64,000 nt of DNA from Diaphorobacter caeni (lineage in GTDB: Bacteria; Pseudomonadota; Gammaproteobacteria; Burkholderiales; Burkholderiaceae_C): contig NZ_JADKYZ010000001.1 of assembly GCF_015354245.1 (NCBI RefSeq), positions 124,001 through 188,000 on the forward strand. Reading direction: 5' to 3'. The notes under the pieces were generated by a model, which saw nothing but the letters and a program-made list of their open reading frames with translations, searched no databases and was not told where the DNA came from. This document shows positions 1-8,071 of the stretch, piece after piece; the first letter of the stretch is position 1; the number at the start of each line of letters is the position of its first letter. Made by a program: the position numbers and the translations under genes.

Positions 1-775
1 ACGGCTGGAAGCGGTCCGTCTGGATCTGGCAGCCGCCCGACAGCAGCATGCAGTAGAACGACAGGATGGACGCGTTGACGTGGAACAGCGGCAGCGGATT
101 GAAGAGGCGCTCGCGGCCCTCCTGGATCGAGATGAAACCCGGCTGGCTCGCATACCACTTTCCGGCGGCCAGCTCGTAGGCATGCGAGAGTACGCAGCCC
201 TTGGGCTGGCCGGTGGTGCCCGAGGTGTAGAGAATGCTCGCGGGCGTGTCCGCATGCACCTTGCCGCTCTGCGCCGCGCGCTGCGCTTTCGGCAACTGCA
301 GCGACGTGCCGCCGTCGGCGTCGTCCGTGTCGACGGCGGTGACGGTGATGACGGCGGGTTGGTGCTTCGTGTCCTCCAGCGATTCGCGGATCGATGCCAG
401 TCGCGACGGCAGGCAGACGACGAGATCGGCCTTCGAGTGGTCAATCAGGTAGTTCAGTTCGCGGCGACGGTAATCGGGGTTCACCGGCACGACGCAGACG
501 CCCAGCGTGTTGAGCGCGAGCTTGTGCAGCATGTGCTCGGGGCGGCTCTCGAGCAGCAGCGCGACGCGGTGGCCGAGCCCGTACCCGGCGTCGCGGTACT
601 GGCTGGCGAGCGCGGCGATCCGCTGTCCCGCCTCGCGGTAGCTGATCTCGACGCCTTGCTGTGCGTAGCTGCGCTGCGGGTTGGCGGGAACGGCCAGCAG
701 GCTGTTGTCCGCGTAGCGCTCGACGGCGGCCTGCAGCGCCTCGCCGATCGTCGTCTCGTCGGTCACGGTGATCAT
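1..775 (-). CDS. AMP-dependent acyl-CoA synthetase/ligase, N-terminal part (cut by window edge)
   Basis: Reading the minus strand from 775 gives an open frame of 258 codons that runs off the left edge. The start follows a good ribosome site (AGGAG about 10 bases upstream). The product contains the adenylate-forming family signature YTSGTTGQPKGCVLSH (about residues 183-198), the P-loop-like AMP-binding motif. The family activates a carboxylic acid with ATP and then transfers it to CoA. The C-terminal lid domain is missing because of the edge, so the substrate (fatty acid, crotonobetaine-like or other) cannot be told. It lies 61 bp downstream of a glutathione transferase gene on the same strand, so the two may be co-transcribed. 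Confidence 0.9.
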   Translation of the reverse strand, partial: MITVTDETTIGEALQAAVERYADNSLLAVPANPQRSYAQQGVEISYREAGQRIAALASQYRDAGYGLGHRVALLLESRPEHMLHKLALNTLGVCVVPVNPDYRRRELNYLIDHSKADLVVCLPSRLASIRESLEDTKHQPAVITVTAVDTDDADGGTSLQLPKAQRAAQSGKVHADTPASILYTSGTTGQPKGCVLSHAYELAAGKWYASQPGFISIQEGRERLFNPLPLFHVNASILSFYCMLLSGGCQIQTDRFQP

Positions 776-836
776 GTTGGGGAGGCTCCTACGTTGGTTC
801 TGCAGGCAGATGAAGATAAAGAGAAGGAGGGGTGGC

Positions 837-1502
837 TCAGGGCCGCAGCAGCGGCGAGGGCAGGGGATCCACCCCCTGATCGATGGCCGCCTGACGCTCT
901 ATCTCGAGGCTGCGCCGGAAGGCCGGCCGCGCTTGCAGACGCTGCCAGTAGGCCTGCGTGGCGGGACCCCATTGCGCCGACATGTCGAGATGCTCCGACA
1001 GCATCAGCGCGTAGCTCACGGCGACGTCGGCGGCGGTGAATCGCCCGGCACAGAGAAACTCGCGCTGCGACACGGCCGCTTCCACGGCCTTGAGGCGGCC
1101 AAAGAACCAGCGCGAATAGTCTTCGACCACCTGCGGCTGGCGGCGCTCGGCCGGCTCGAAGTGGGTGTAGCGCAGCACCAGCGTGAGCGGAAACGTGAGC
1201 GTCGCGTCCGACATGAACAGCCAGTTCAGGTAGGCGGCGTACGCCACGTCACCGGGCTGCACGGCGAGCGGCGTGTCGGGAGCGAGGCTGCAGAGGTACT
1301 GACAGATGGCGCTCGATTCGGTGAGGCGCTGATCGCCGTCGAGCAGCAGCGGCACCGTGCCCAGCGGGTTGAGTTCAAGAAAGCTGCGCCGCAGGACGCG
1401 CGGGGGGAACGGCAGCATGGTCAAACGGTACGGCAGACCGAGTTCCTCGAACATCCACAGTGCCCGGAACGAGCGTGCGCTGACGCTGTGAAAAAGCTCC
1501 AT
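837..1502 (-). CDS. Glutathione S-transferase family protein
   Basis: The product is 221 residues, the usual GST length. The N-terminal thioredoxin-like half (about residues 1-78) shows the typical cis-proline in GTVPLL (P51) and the glutathione-binding ESSAICQYL (62-70). An all-helical C-terminal domain follows. The chosen ATG at 1502 has AGGAG upstream; a longer frame starting at 1586 would add 28 residues without family character. GSTs conjugate glutathione to electrophiles or act as isomerases or dehalogenases, and the exact substrate is unknown. It sits just upstream of the acyl-CoA synthetase on the same strand. Confidence 0.88.
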   Translation of the reverse strand: MELFHSVSARSFRALWMFEELGLPYRLTMLPFPPRVLRRSFLELNPLGTVPLLLDGDQRLTESSAICQYLCSLAPDTPLAVQPGDVAYAAYLNWLFMSDATLTFPLTLVLRYTHFEPAERRQPQVVEDYSRWFFGRLKAVEAAVSQREFLCAGRFTAADVAVSYALMLSEHLDMSAQWGPATQAYWQRLQARPAFRRSLEIERQAAIDQGVDPLPSPLLRP

Positions 1503-1969
1503 CACTCCACTGTCTCCTGATGATTCTTGTCGCTTCCTCGCCACTGCTTGGCGAGCGTTCGCATGTGATGACGATGGTAAACGCAATGGATTCGCCTGTG
1601 GCGCCCGATGGCCTCAGAAATCTCGCACATCAAGGGAACCTCTGCACGAATGAGATCGACGCGTGCTGGCGCAGCCTTGTTGGGCGGTCTTCGGCGTTGG
1701 AAATCCCATCCCGATCTGCATCCAGCCGCTTGACGATGATTCGTGCAGAGGCCCCAAGCTGACGAAACCATTGCGATTTGTCTCAATAAAGCGTGTTTTG
1801 CAGCATCTCGTAACTCTACAGAGGGGGCGTAGCCCTGCTGTTTATTGATTTTTATCACGCGGATTGCAAACTGATGAGCCAATGCGATTTCTTGTGCGGG
1901 CGTTGTATTGAATTCACTTTGCAAGGGGCCATCTGCAGCGCCTGTTCATGGATACTCTAGGAGCCTGAT
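1503..1969. other. 467-bp intergenic region holding a short palindromic element
   Basis: No convincing gene. A minus-strand frame spans most of it but has no family likeness and only continues the gene below without its own ribosome site. The region carries the inverted-repeat element described separately at 1635-1754, and an AT-richer stretch near 1770-1870 that probably holds the promoter of the gene starting at 1970. Confidence 0.6.
1635..1754. mobile_element. MITE-like element with 13-bp perfect terminal inverted repeats
   Basis: CCTCTGCACGAAT at 1639-1651 is repeated exactly in reverse complement at 1739-1751, giving a 13-bp perfect inverted repeat with 87 bp between the arms. The four bases CAAG sit directly outside both ends (1631-1634 and 1755-1758), compatible with a short target duplication. 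The interior encodes no transposase. This is the architecture of a small non-autonomous transposon or a decayed insertion sequence. Only one copy is in the window, so mobility is inferred. Confidence 0.5.
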
Positions 1970-2374
1970 ATGTTCCCCGAAAAAATTGCCAAGTCCCACC
2001 TGCTCAAGCTCAACCGCATGCTTGACGACATCGCGCGCGCGAGCCGCGATCTGGACGCGCTGCGGCTGGCCTACCAATGCATTGCGGATGAATGCGAAAA
2101 CGACCTGCACTGCGGCACCGATTGCGCTCCTGCGCCCGGCGTGCTCGGACAGGCGCAGGCGCAGCGCTGTGCGGAGATCGTGACCGCGCATGGGGCGCTC
2201 AAGTCCGACATCGAACTGGCGCTCGGCTGCGGTACCGATGGTAAGCAGGTATGCGCACTGCAGTCGCGGCTCGACTCGCTGGAAGACGAGCGTGACGCGC
2301 TCGACTCCGATCTGCGCGCGACCCAGCGCTCGCTTTGGAAACGAAGACTGTTCGCGATGGAAGATCCGCCCTAG
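1970..2374 (+). CDS. Hypothetical protein, 134 aa, probably helical
   Basis: A 134-residue product with a good ribosome site (AGGAGCCTGAT then ATG). The third-codon-position GC content resembles neighbouring genes. The composition is rich in Leu, Asp, Glu, Arg and Ala, with heptad-like stretches (about 8-35 and 105-130) suggesting coiled-coil helices. Five cysteines lie in the middle. No signal peptide or membrane segment is seen. I do not recognise a family. The opposite strand is also open over much of the same interval, but lacks a start signal. Confidence 0.55.
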   Translation: MFPEKIAKSHLLKLNRMLDDIARASRDLDALRLAYQCIADECENDLHCGTDCAPAPGVLGQAQAQRCAEIVTAHGALKSDIELALGCGTDGKQVCALQSRLDSLEDERDALDSDLRATQRSLWKRRLFAMEDPP

Positions 2375-2733
2375 CTGAGGATGAGCCACTTCCGTCGAAA
2401 AGATTGAAAGCGTGCCAACCACGCTGTGATGGATCGAAAGAACAACAAGAAGAGATGAGTTGGATGTCCCCGTCGGACCTCAGGCGCGATCCGCGATGCG
2501 CTGCCGGACTGACTTGAAAAGGGACGCGGAATGATGCGCTGGTCGAGAGACTGCACAAGTCTTCTACGCACATGCGCGCAGCGGTCGAATGCTCCATGCC
2601 AGAGCGTTGGTCGCGCCATTCATTCCATTTCGGCAGCGCTTTCCCGCATGACCGAATGCGCACTGCCTTCAGCCCCGTGCCCGGCAGGCTTCGCGCGCAA
2701 CACACCCGATTTTCCTTGCCCCACCTCGTGGAT
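2375..2733. other. 359-bp gap without a recognisable gene
   Basis: This lies between the hypothetical gene ending at 2374 and the end of rsmI at 2734, where the two genes converge. Short frames on both strands show no family features, no ribosome sites and no repeats. I see no clear terminator hairpin. Confidence 0.5.
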
Positions 2734-3675
2734 TCACTCGTCCTCGGCGTCCCCTTCGTCGTCGTTGTCGCTCGACTTCAAAGCGAGCGCCATGTCGTAG
2801 AGCCGATTGCGCGCGCCGCCGGTGATCTGCGCGGTCAGGCGCACGGCGGTCTTCATCGGCAGCTCGGCGAGCAGCAACAGCAGGATCTGCTGTTCCTTGG
2901 GGTCGTGCTCGTCGCTCTGCGCGGCAGGATGGATCACCACCACGAACTCGCCGCGGCTGTGCTGGCTGTCCGACTGCAGCCAGGCCGAGAGGGCGTTGGC
3001 CGCATGCGTGGTGATCTGCTCGAACTGCTTGCTGATCTCGCGCGCCAGCGTCACAGGGCGCTCACCCAGCACGGACAGCGCCTTGGCGAGCTCTTCGATG
3101 CGGTGCGGCGCCTCCAGCAGCACGATGGCGCGCGGCTCAAGCGCGAGCCGGTCGATGACCGTGGCGCGCTCGGCCGACTTGGTCGGCAGAAATCCGGCGA
3201 ACAGAAAGCCTTGGGCGTCGGGCGAGACGATGCCCGCCACGCTGATGGCCGTGGTCACGCTGCTGGCCCCTGGCAGCGGAATGGAGCGCAGCCCCGCCTG
3301 CTGCACGGCCGCGCACAGGCGCGCGCCGGGGTCGCTCACGCCGGGGGTGCCCGCATCGCTCACATAGACAACCCGTTTGCCTTGTTGCAGCAGATCGATC
3401 ACCTGCGCCGAGCGCTCGGCCTCGTTGTGCTGGTGCACGGCGAGCAACTGGCTGCCGGACTTGTCGAGGCCGTAGGCGCGCAGCATCTGCTGGGTGTGGC
3501 GGGTGTCCTCGCAGGCGACATGGTCGGCCAGTTGCAACACATGCAGGGCGCGCAGCGTGATATCCGCCAGATTGCCGATCGGGGTCGCCACGACGTACAG
3601 CGACCCCTGCGGATAATGTTGAGCACCGGCTGCTTCCTGGGCAGCTGTCAGGGCAGAGGCAAAAGATGTGCTCAT
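2734..3675 (-). CDS. rsmI: 16S rRNA (cytidine1402-2'-O)-methyltransferase RsmI
   Basis: The product is 313 residues. RsmI uses S-adenosylmethionine to 2'-O-methylate C1402 in the decoding centre of 16S rRNA. It has the tetrapyrrole-methylase-type fold with the motifs [19 protein letters not shown] (from about residue 26), [28 protein letters not shown] and EAPHRI in the expected order. The ATG at 3675 has AGGAA upstream and overlaps the divergently read start of yraN by about 10 bp. The neighbourhood (rsmI, yraN, diaA, dolP) matches the E. coli rsmI-lpoA-yraN-diaA-dolP region without lpoA. A short acidic tail (DDEGDAEDE) ends the protein. Confidence 0.95.
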   Translation of the reverse strand: MSTSFASALTAAQEAAGAQHYPQGSLYVVATPIGNLADITLRALHVLQLADHVACEDTRHTQQMLRAYGLDKSGSQLLAVHQHNEAERSAQVIDLLQQGKRVVYVSDAGTPGVSDPGARLCAAVQQAGLRSIPLPGASSVTTAISVAGIVSPDAQGFLFAGFLPTKSAERATVIDRLALEPRAIVLLEAPHRIEELAKALSVLGERPVTLAREISKQFEQITTHAANALSAWLQSDSQHSRGEFVVVIHPAAQSDEHDPKEQQILLLLLAELPMKTAVRLTAQITGGARNRLYDMALALKSSDNDDEGDAEDE

Positions 3676-4103
3676 GGGATTTCCTGAAAAGAATGAAGGG
3701 GCGGGCGGCGCAAGCCACTGACGGTGCCGGTGCCGCTGGTCCGGAGCCGACCACGCGCGTGCAGGGCATGCTCGCGGAGGATCAGGCGCTGGCTTATCTC
3801 GAGAAGGCCGGGCTGAAGCTCGTCACCCGCAATTATCGAACCCCCGGCCGGGGCGGCGGAGAAATCGACCTGATCATGCGTGATCGCGATGGAACGCTGG
3901 TCTTCGTCGAGGTGCGCAGCCGGGGTTCGGCCCAGTTCGGCGGGGCTGGGGCGAGCATCGGGCAGACCAAGCAGCGGCGCATCATTCTGGCGGCAAGGCA
4001 CTATCTGGCGGCGCTGCGCGCCCATCCGCCGTGCCGCTTTGACGTGGTGCTGATCGAGGGGCAGCCGGTGTGGCTCAAGAGCGCATTCGACGCGGGGGAT
4101 TGA
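3666..4103 (+). CDS. yraN: YraN/UPF0102 family nuclease-like protein
   Basis: The product is 145 residues. UPF0102 proteins have a restriction-endonuclease-like fold, and their role is not firmly established. The family core is present: [13 protein letters not shown], then [24 protein letters not shown], with the Glu/Asp and E-V-R residues of the putative nuclease centre, and ending RFDVVLI. The first ATG (3666) overlaps the divergent rsmI start. An internal ATG at 3693 would give 136 residues and no overlap, so the start is uncertain. It is followed by diaA and dolP, the same order as in E. coli. Confidence 0.88.
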   Translation: MCSWDFLKRMKGRAAQATDGAGAAGPEPTTRVQGMLAEDQALAYLEKAGLKLVTRNYRTPGRGGGEIDLIMRDRDGTLVFVEVRSRGSAQFGGAGASIGQTKQRRIILAARHYLAALRAHPPCRFDVVLIEGQPVWLKSAFDAGD

Positions 4104-4202
4104 GTTTTTGGCAGGTTTTATCGCCAAGAATGGATATATGCCGATACGGATTTGGGATTCAGACACTTCGCGTTGGCGCCAGCCAAGTATCATCGGCAGT
4201 CC

Positions 4203-4796
4203 ATGCTTGAGCAACGAATCCAACAACATTTCATCGACAGCGCCGACGTCAAATACCAGGCGGCGCAGGCCTTGAGCGACCCCATCAACGCGGCGGTGCA
4301 GGCGCTGCTCGCCTGCGTCACCAACGGCTCCAAGGTGCTGGCCTGTGGCTCGGGGCTGTCGTCCGCGCAGGCGCAGCAGTTCGCCATGATGTGCGTGGCG
4401 GGCTTCGAGCGCGAGCGCCCGGAGCTGGCCGCCATCGCGCTTTCTGCCGATGCGGGCTGGTCGGGTTCGTTGGGTCAGTCGTTTGAAGTGGGCGCGTTTG
4501 CCCGGCAGGTGCGCGCCCTGGGCGCTGCGGGCGACGTGCTGCTGGTGCTGTGCGTCAATGGCGACGAGCCCGCGCTGCTGGAGGCCGTGCTTGCGGCGCA
4601 TGAGCGCGACATGTCGGTGATCGCCCTGTGCGCGCGCGATTCGGGAGCCATGGGAGGCGTCATGCGCGAGACGGACGTGCAGGTCTGTGTGCCGCACGAA
4701 CGTGCCGCCCGCGTGCGCGAGGTGCATTTGCTCATCCTGCACTGTCTGTGCGACGGTGTGGATACCCAGTTGTTAGGTGAACAGGAGATGCTTTGA
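4203..4796 (+). CDS. diaA: SIS-domain protein, DiaA/GmhA-type
   Basis: The product is 197 residues, similar in length to E. coli DiaA (196). DiaA binds DnaA and promotes its assembly at oriC. The related GmhA isomerises sedoheptulose-7-phosphate. The sugar isomerase (SIS) fold is visible as VLACGSGLSSAQAQQF, then LGAAGDVLLVLCVNGDEPALLEAV and a C-terminal EVHLLILHCLCDGVD helix. The ATG at 4203 (MLEQRIQQ) fits the family start better than the upstream ATG at 4152. Position between yraN and dolP favours the DiaA assignment, and the GmhA function cannot be excluded. The stop codon overlaps the dolP start. Confidence 0.82.
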   Translation: MLEQRIQQHFIDSADVKYQAAQALSDPINAAVQALLACVTNGSKVLACGSGLSSAQAQQFAMMCVAGFERERPELAAIALSADAGWSGSLGQSFEVGAFARQVRALGAAGDVLLVLCVNGDEPALLEAVLAAHERDMSVIALCARDSGAMGGVMRETDVQVCVPHERAARVREVHLLILHCLCDGVDTQLLGEQEML

Positions 4797-5599
4797 TGAA
4801 ATTCCTTCATGCCCGTACCACTTGCACCGTGCTCGCGGCGACGCTGCTGGCCGCTGGCCTGACCACCGCCTGCGCCCCCGTGGTGCTTGGCGGCGGCGCG
4901 GTGATGGGCACGCTGATGGCTACGGATCGCCGCACCACCGGCATCCAGGTCGAGGACGAAGGCATCGAGAACAAGGTCGCCGGCCGCCTCAAGGACGTCA
5001 TGAATGGCCGTGGCCACTTCAACGTGACCAGCTTCAACCGCCAGGTACTGCTGACCGGCGAAGTCCCGACGATCGAGGAAAGCCAGAAGGCAGAGAAGGA
5101 AGCCCGCGCGGTCGAGAACGTGAAGTCGGTGGTCAACGAGCTCGGTGTGATGGAGAACTCCGGTTTTTCCCAGCGCTCGCGCGACACGCTGATCACCGGC
5201 AAGGTCAAGGCCAGCCTGGTGGACGCCAAGGATCTGTCGTCCAACGTGTTCAAGGTCGTGACCGAGCGTGATGTTGTCTACCTGATGGGCCGCGTCACGC
5301 CGCGTGAAGCCAAGCGGTCCGCCGAAATCGCACGGGGTGTGGACAACGTGCGCAAGGTGGTTCGAGTTTTTGAAGTGATTTCCGAAGACGAGTTGGCCAA
5401 CTACAGCAAGCAGCAGGGTGCGCCTGTGCAGGATGCGGGCTCCCCTGGAACTTCTTCTTCTGCTTCCTCTTCTTCCTCTGGGACAGTGACTCCGACGCCG
5501 CTTGCGGCTGAACCGGCACCTGCGGCTCCATCAGGGCCATCGCGTACCGAGATTCAAGGTACGCCGTTGCCTGCGATTCAGACGGCGCCTGTTCGCTGA
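4796..5599 (+). CDS. dolP: BON-domain outer-membrane lipoprotein DolP (YraP-like)
   Basis: The product is 267 residues. DolP-type lipoproteins sit in the outer membrane and support envelope integrity. There is a lipoprotein signal with the lipid cysteine in LTTACAPV (about residue 26), then two BON domains (about 45-115 and 123-195), each with conserved VxLTG/VYLMG strands. The ATG at 4796 has AGGAG 8 bases upstream and overlaps the diaA stop (TGATG). E. coli DolP is 191 residues. The extra 70 residues here form a Ser/Pro/Ala-rich, probably disordered tail. An intergenic repeat and a strong hairpin follow. Confidence 0.9.
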   Translation: MKFLHARTTCTVLAATLLAAGLTTACAPVVLGGGAVMGTLMATDRRTTGIQVEDEGIENKVAGRLKDVMNGRGHFNVTSFNRQVLLTGEVPTIEESQKAEKEARAVENVKSVVNELGVMENSGFSQRSRDTLITGKVKASLVDAKDLSSNVFKVVTERDVVYLMGRVTPREAKRSAEIARGVDNVRKVVRVFEVISEDELANYSKQQGAPVQDAGSPGTSSSASSSSSGTVTPTPLAAEPAPAAPSGPSRTEIQGTPLPAIQTAPVR

Positions 5600-5645
5600 G
5601 TGTCTTGGATGAAGCCTTTGGCTTCAACGGTGGGTCGTTTGGAGG

Positions 5646-5739
5646 CGGCAATACAGCCCCTCATGCGTCGTTGCGAATCCTTGCCGTACGAGAGTACTGT
5701 CTGCGGCTTCGACGCCTAGCCTGAGGGGCTGTCTTGCCG
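5646..5739 (+). repeat. Structured 94-bp intergenic repeat, copy 1
   Basis: One of three equal-length copies. Outer stem: CGGCAA (5646-5651) with TTGCCG (5734-5739). Next stem: CAGCCCCTCA (5654-5663) with TGAGGGGCTG (5722-5731). Then a GCGT/ACGC stem, a 7-bp arm with one mismatch, and a terminal GTAC-GAGA-GTAC hairpin with a GNRA-type loop. A small hairpin (GAAGCC-TTT-GGCTTC, 5611-5625) precedes it. It lies downstream of dolP and before a convergent gene. Confidence 0.85.
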
Positions 5740-5799
5740 TTGGGGTGGGGATCGAGAGCCCGGAGCGCTTCGCGGGCCCGCTGTCTTGAACACAAATAG

Positions 5800-5835
5800 A
5801 AAAGCCGGTTGGGACTTGGGTCCTGACCGGCTTTT
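5800..5835. terminator. Bidirectional rho-independent terminator
   Basis: AAAAGCCGGT (5800-5809) pairs perfectly with ACCGGCTTTT (5826-5835) around a 16-base loop, so both strands end the hairpin in a U-run. It lies between dolP (plus) and the hydroxyacid dehydrogenase gene (minus), which converge, and can serve both. Confidence 0.85.
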
Positions 5836-5853
5836 GTTTTGTTGGGATGTTTG

Positions 5854-6768
5854 TTACTGCGTTGGTTTGCGCAGGCGGGTGATGAGACTGGAGGTATCCC
5901 AGCGGGCTCCGCCGGACTGCTGCACGTCGCCGTAGAACTGGTCCACGAGCGCGGTCACGGGCACGCGGGCGCCGTTGCGCTTGGCTTCGTCGAGCACGAG
6001 GCCCAGGTCCTTGCGCATCCAGTCGACGGCGAAGCCGAAGTCGAACTTGCCTTGCACCATTGTCTTGCCGCGGTTTTCCATCTGCCAGCTCTGGGCTGCG
6101 CCCTTGCTGATGACGTCGAGCACCACGTTCATGTCGAGATTCGCCTGCTGGCCGAAGGCGATGGCTTCCGACAGGCCCTGCACCAGACCGGCGATGCAGA
6201 TCTGGTTGACCATCTTGGCGAGCTGGCCTGCGCCGCTGTCGCCGATCAGCGTGAAGGCGCGCGAGAACGCAAGTGCCGTGGGGCGGGTGTCGTCAAAGGT
6301 CGTCTGGTCGCCGCCGCACATCACCGTGAGCTGGCCGTTCTGGGCACCGGCCTGGCCGCCGGAGACCGGCGCGTCCATGAACTGCAGGCCGAGCGACTGC
6401 GCCTTTTCGTAGAGTTCGCGCGCCACCTGGGCCGAGGCCGTGGTGTGGTCAACGAAGATGGTGTTGGCGCCCATGCCGGCGAATGCGCCGTGCTCGCCGA
6501 GCACGACGGAGCGCAGGTCGTCATCGTTGCCGACGCAGCAGAACACGATCTCGGCGGCCTTCACGGCCTCTTTGGGCGTCTTGCCGAAGCTGCCGCCGAA
6601 TTCCTGGACCCAGGCTTCGGCCTTGGCCGGGGTGCGGTTGTAGACCGACACCTGATGCCCCGCCTTGGCCAGATGCCCGGCCATGGGATAGCCCATGACG
6701 CCCAGACCCAGAAACGCGACCTTGCGCGCGGGGATGGCGTCATACGTGCGGGGATTGATGCTGCTCAT
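5854..6768 (-). CDS. NAD(P)-dependent beta-hydroxyacid dehydrogenase (GarR/HIBADH family)
   Basis: The product is 304 residues. The family oxidises or reduces beta-hydroxyacids such as tartronate semialdehyde/glycerate or 3-hydroxyisobutyrate. The Rossmann signature KVAFLGLGVMGYPMAGHL has its glycine motif at 21-26, the substrate motif DAPVSGG is at 132-138, and the catalytic lysine K185 lies in GAGQLAKMVNQ. The C-terminal helical domain contains KDLGLVLDEA. The exact substrate is not determined from sequence. It reads away from pilU-pilT on the same strand, with a 61-bp gap. Confidence 0.88.
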   Translation of the reverse strand: MSSINPRTYDAIPARKVAFLGLGVMGYPMAGHLAKAGHQVSVYNRTPAKAEAWVQEFGGSFGKTPKEAVKAAEIVFCCVGNDDDLRSVVLGEHGAFAGMGANTIFVDHTTASAQVARELYEKAQSLGLQFMDAPVSGGQAGAQNGQLTVMCGGDQTTFDDTRPTALAFSRAFTLIGDSGAGQLAKMVNQICIAGLVQGLSEAIAFGQQANLDMNVVLDVISKGAAQSWQMENRGKTMVQGKFDFGFAVDWMRKDLGLVLDEAKRNGARVPVTALVDQFYGDVQQSGGARWDTSSLITRLRKPTQ

Positions 6769-6829
6769 TTATCAAAAACTCCAGTGGTTCGTTCAGTGGC
6801 CCGGGGTTCGGAGTCCCGGGAGGCGGGGG

Positions 6830-7966
6830 TCAGACGATCGCGAAATGCTCGGTTCCGGCCGACAGGTCGGTGGTCTTGGCGCGCTGGCTGCTCAGCTTGA
6901 TCTGCAGGCGCAGGTCGTTGACCGAGTCGGCGTTCCGCAGGGCGTCCTCATACGTGATCATGTTGGCTTCGAACAGGTCGAACAGCGCCTGGTCAAACGT
7001 CTGCATGCCGAGGTTGCGGCTCTTCTTCATGATTTCCTTGATCTCGGCGACTTCGCCCTTGAAGATCAGGTCGGCGATCAGCGGCGAGTTCAGCATGATC
7101 TCCACGGCGGCGGCGCGGCCCTTGCCGTCCTGCTTGGGGATCAGGCGCTGCGAGACGAGCGCGCGCAGGTTCAGCGACAGGTCCATCAGCAGCTGCGCGC
7201 GGCGCTCTTCGGGGAAGAAGTTGATGATGCGGTCCAGCGCCTGGTTGGCGGAGTTGGCGTGCAGCGTGGCCAGGCACAGGTGACCGGTTTCGGCGAAGGC
7301 CACGGCGTGCTCCATGGTTTCGCGGTCGCGGATTTCGCCCATCAGGATGACGTCGGGAGCTTGGCGCAGCGTGTTCTTGAGCGCGGCTTCCCAGCTGTCG
7401 GTGTCCAGACCCACTTCACGCTGGGTGACCACGCAGTTCTTGTGCGGATGCACGAATTCCACCGGGTCTTCCACGGTGATGATGTGGCCGAAGGAGTTTT
7501 CGTTGCGCCAGTCGAGCATGGCGGCCAGCGTGGTCGATTTGCCCGAGCCGGTCGCGCCCACCAGAATGCACAGGCCGCGTTTGGCCATGGTCACGTCCTT
7601 GAGCACCTGCGGCACGCCGAGGCCATCGATGGTCGGCAGCGTGAGCGGAATCGTCCGCAGCACCAGACCGACGCGGCCCTGCTGCACGAACGCGTTCACG
7701 CGGAAGCGGCCGATGCCGGCGGGCGAAATCGCGAAGTTGCATTCCTTGGTGCGCTCGAAGTCGGCTACCTGCTTGTCGCTCATGATCGAGCGCGCGAGCA
7801 TCAGCGTGTGCGACGGCGTCAGCGGCTGGGGCGAGACCTTGGTGATCTTGCCGTCCACCTTGATCGCGGGGGGGAACTCGGCCGTGATGAACAGGTCACT
7901 GCCGCCCCGGCCGACCATCAGGCGCAGCAGATCGTTGATGAATTTACTGGCCTGATCGCGTTCCAT
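6830..7966 (-). CDS. pilU: Type IV pilus retraction ATPase PilU
   Basis: The product is 378 residues. PilU is a hexameric cytoplasmic ATPase that assists PilT in retracting type IV pili. It shows Walker A GATGSGKST (137-145), the Asp box (TVEDPVEFVH), Walker B (DVILMGEIRD) and the His box (AETGHLCLATLHANSA). It is assigned to PilU rather than PilT because of its longer C-terminus and its place downstream of pilT. The start has AGAGGAA upstream. The order on the minus strand is pilT, a cNMP-binding gene, pilU. Confidence 0.93.
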   Translation of the reverse strand: MERDQASKFINDLLRLMVGRGGSDLFITAEFPPAIKVDGKITKVSPQPLTPSHTLMLARSIMSDKQVADFERTKECNFAISPAGIGRFRVNAFVQQGRVGLVLRTIPLTLPTIDGLGVPQVLKDVTMAKRGLCILVGATGSGKSTTLAAMLDWRNENSFGHIITVEDPVEFVHPHKNCVVTQREVGLDTDSWEAALKNTLRQAPDVILMGEIRDRETMEHAVAFAETGHLCLATLHANSANQALDRIINFFPEERRAQLLMDLSLNLRALVSQRLIPKQDGKGRAAAVEIMLNSPLIADLIFKGEVAEIKEIMKKSRNLGMQTFDQALFDLFEANMITYEDALRNADSVNDLRLQIKLSSQRAKTTDLSAGTEHFAIV

Positions 7967-8071
7967 GTTGTTCCTCTCGGTCTGTTCGGCTGCCCGGAGT
8001 GGGGCGGCTCTTGGAAATGTAGGGGTGTTGCGTGAAGGTGAAGGTGGAGGCGGGCGGCCCGTCGGCGCGCT

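Noticed and set aside
1502-1924. Minus-strand frame over the gap upstream of the GST gene
   Set aside because: Covers the palindromic element, lacks a ribosome site and any family likeness.
2375-2733. Short minus-strand frame (82 codons) upstream of rsmI end
   Set aside because: No ribosome site, no conserved features, unusual composition.
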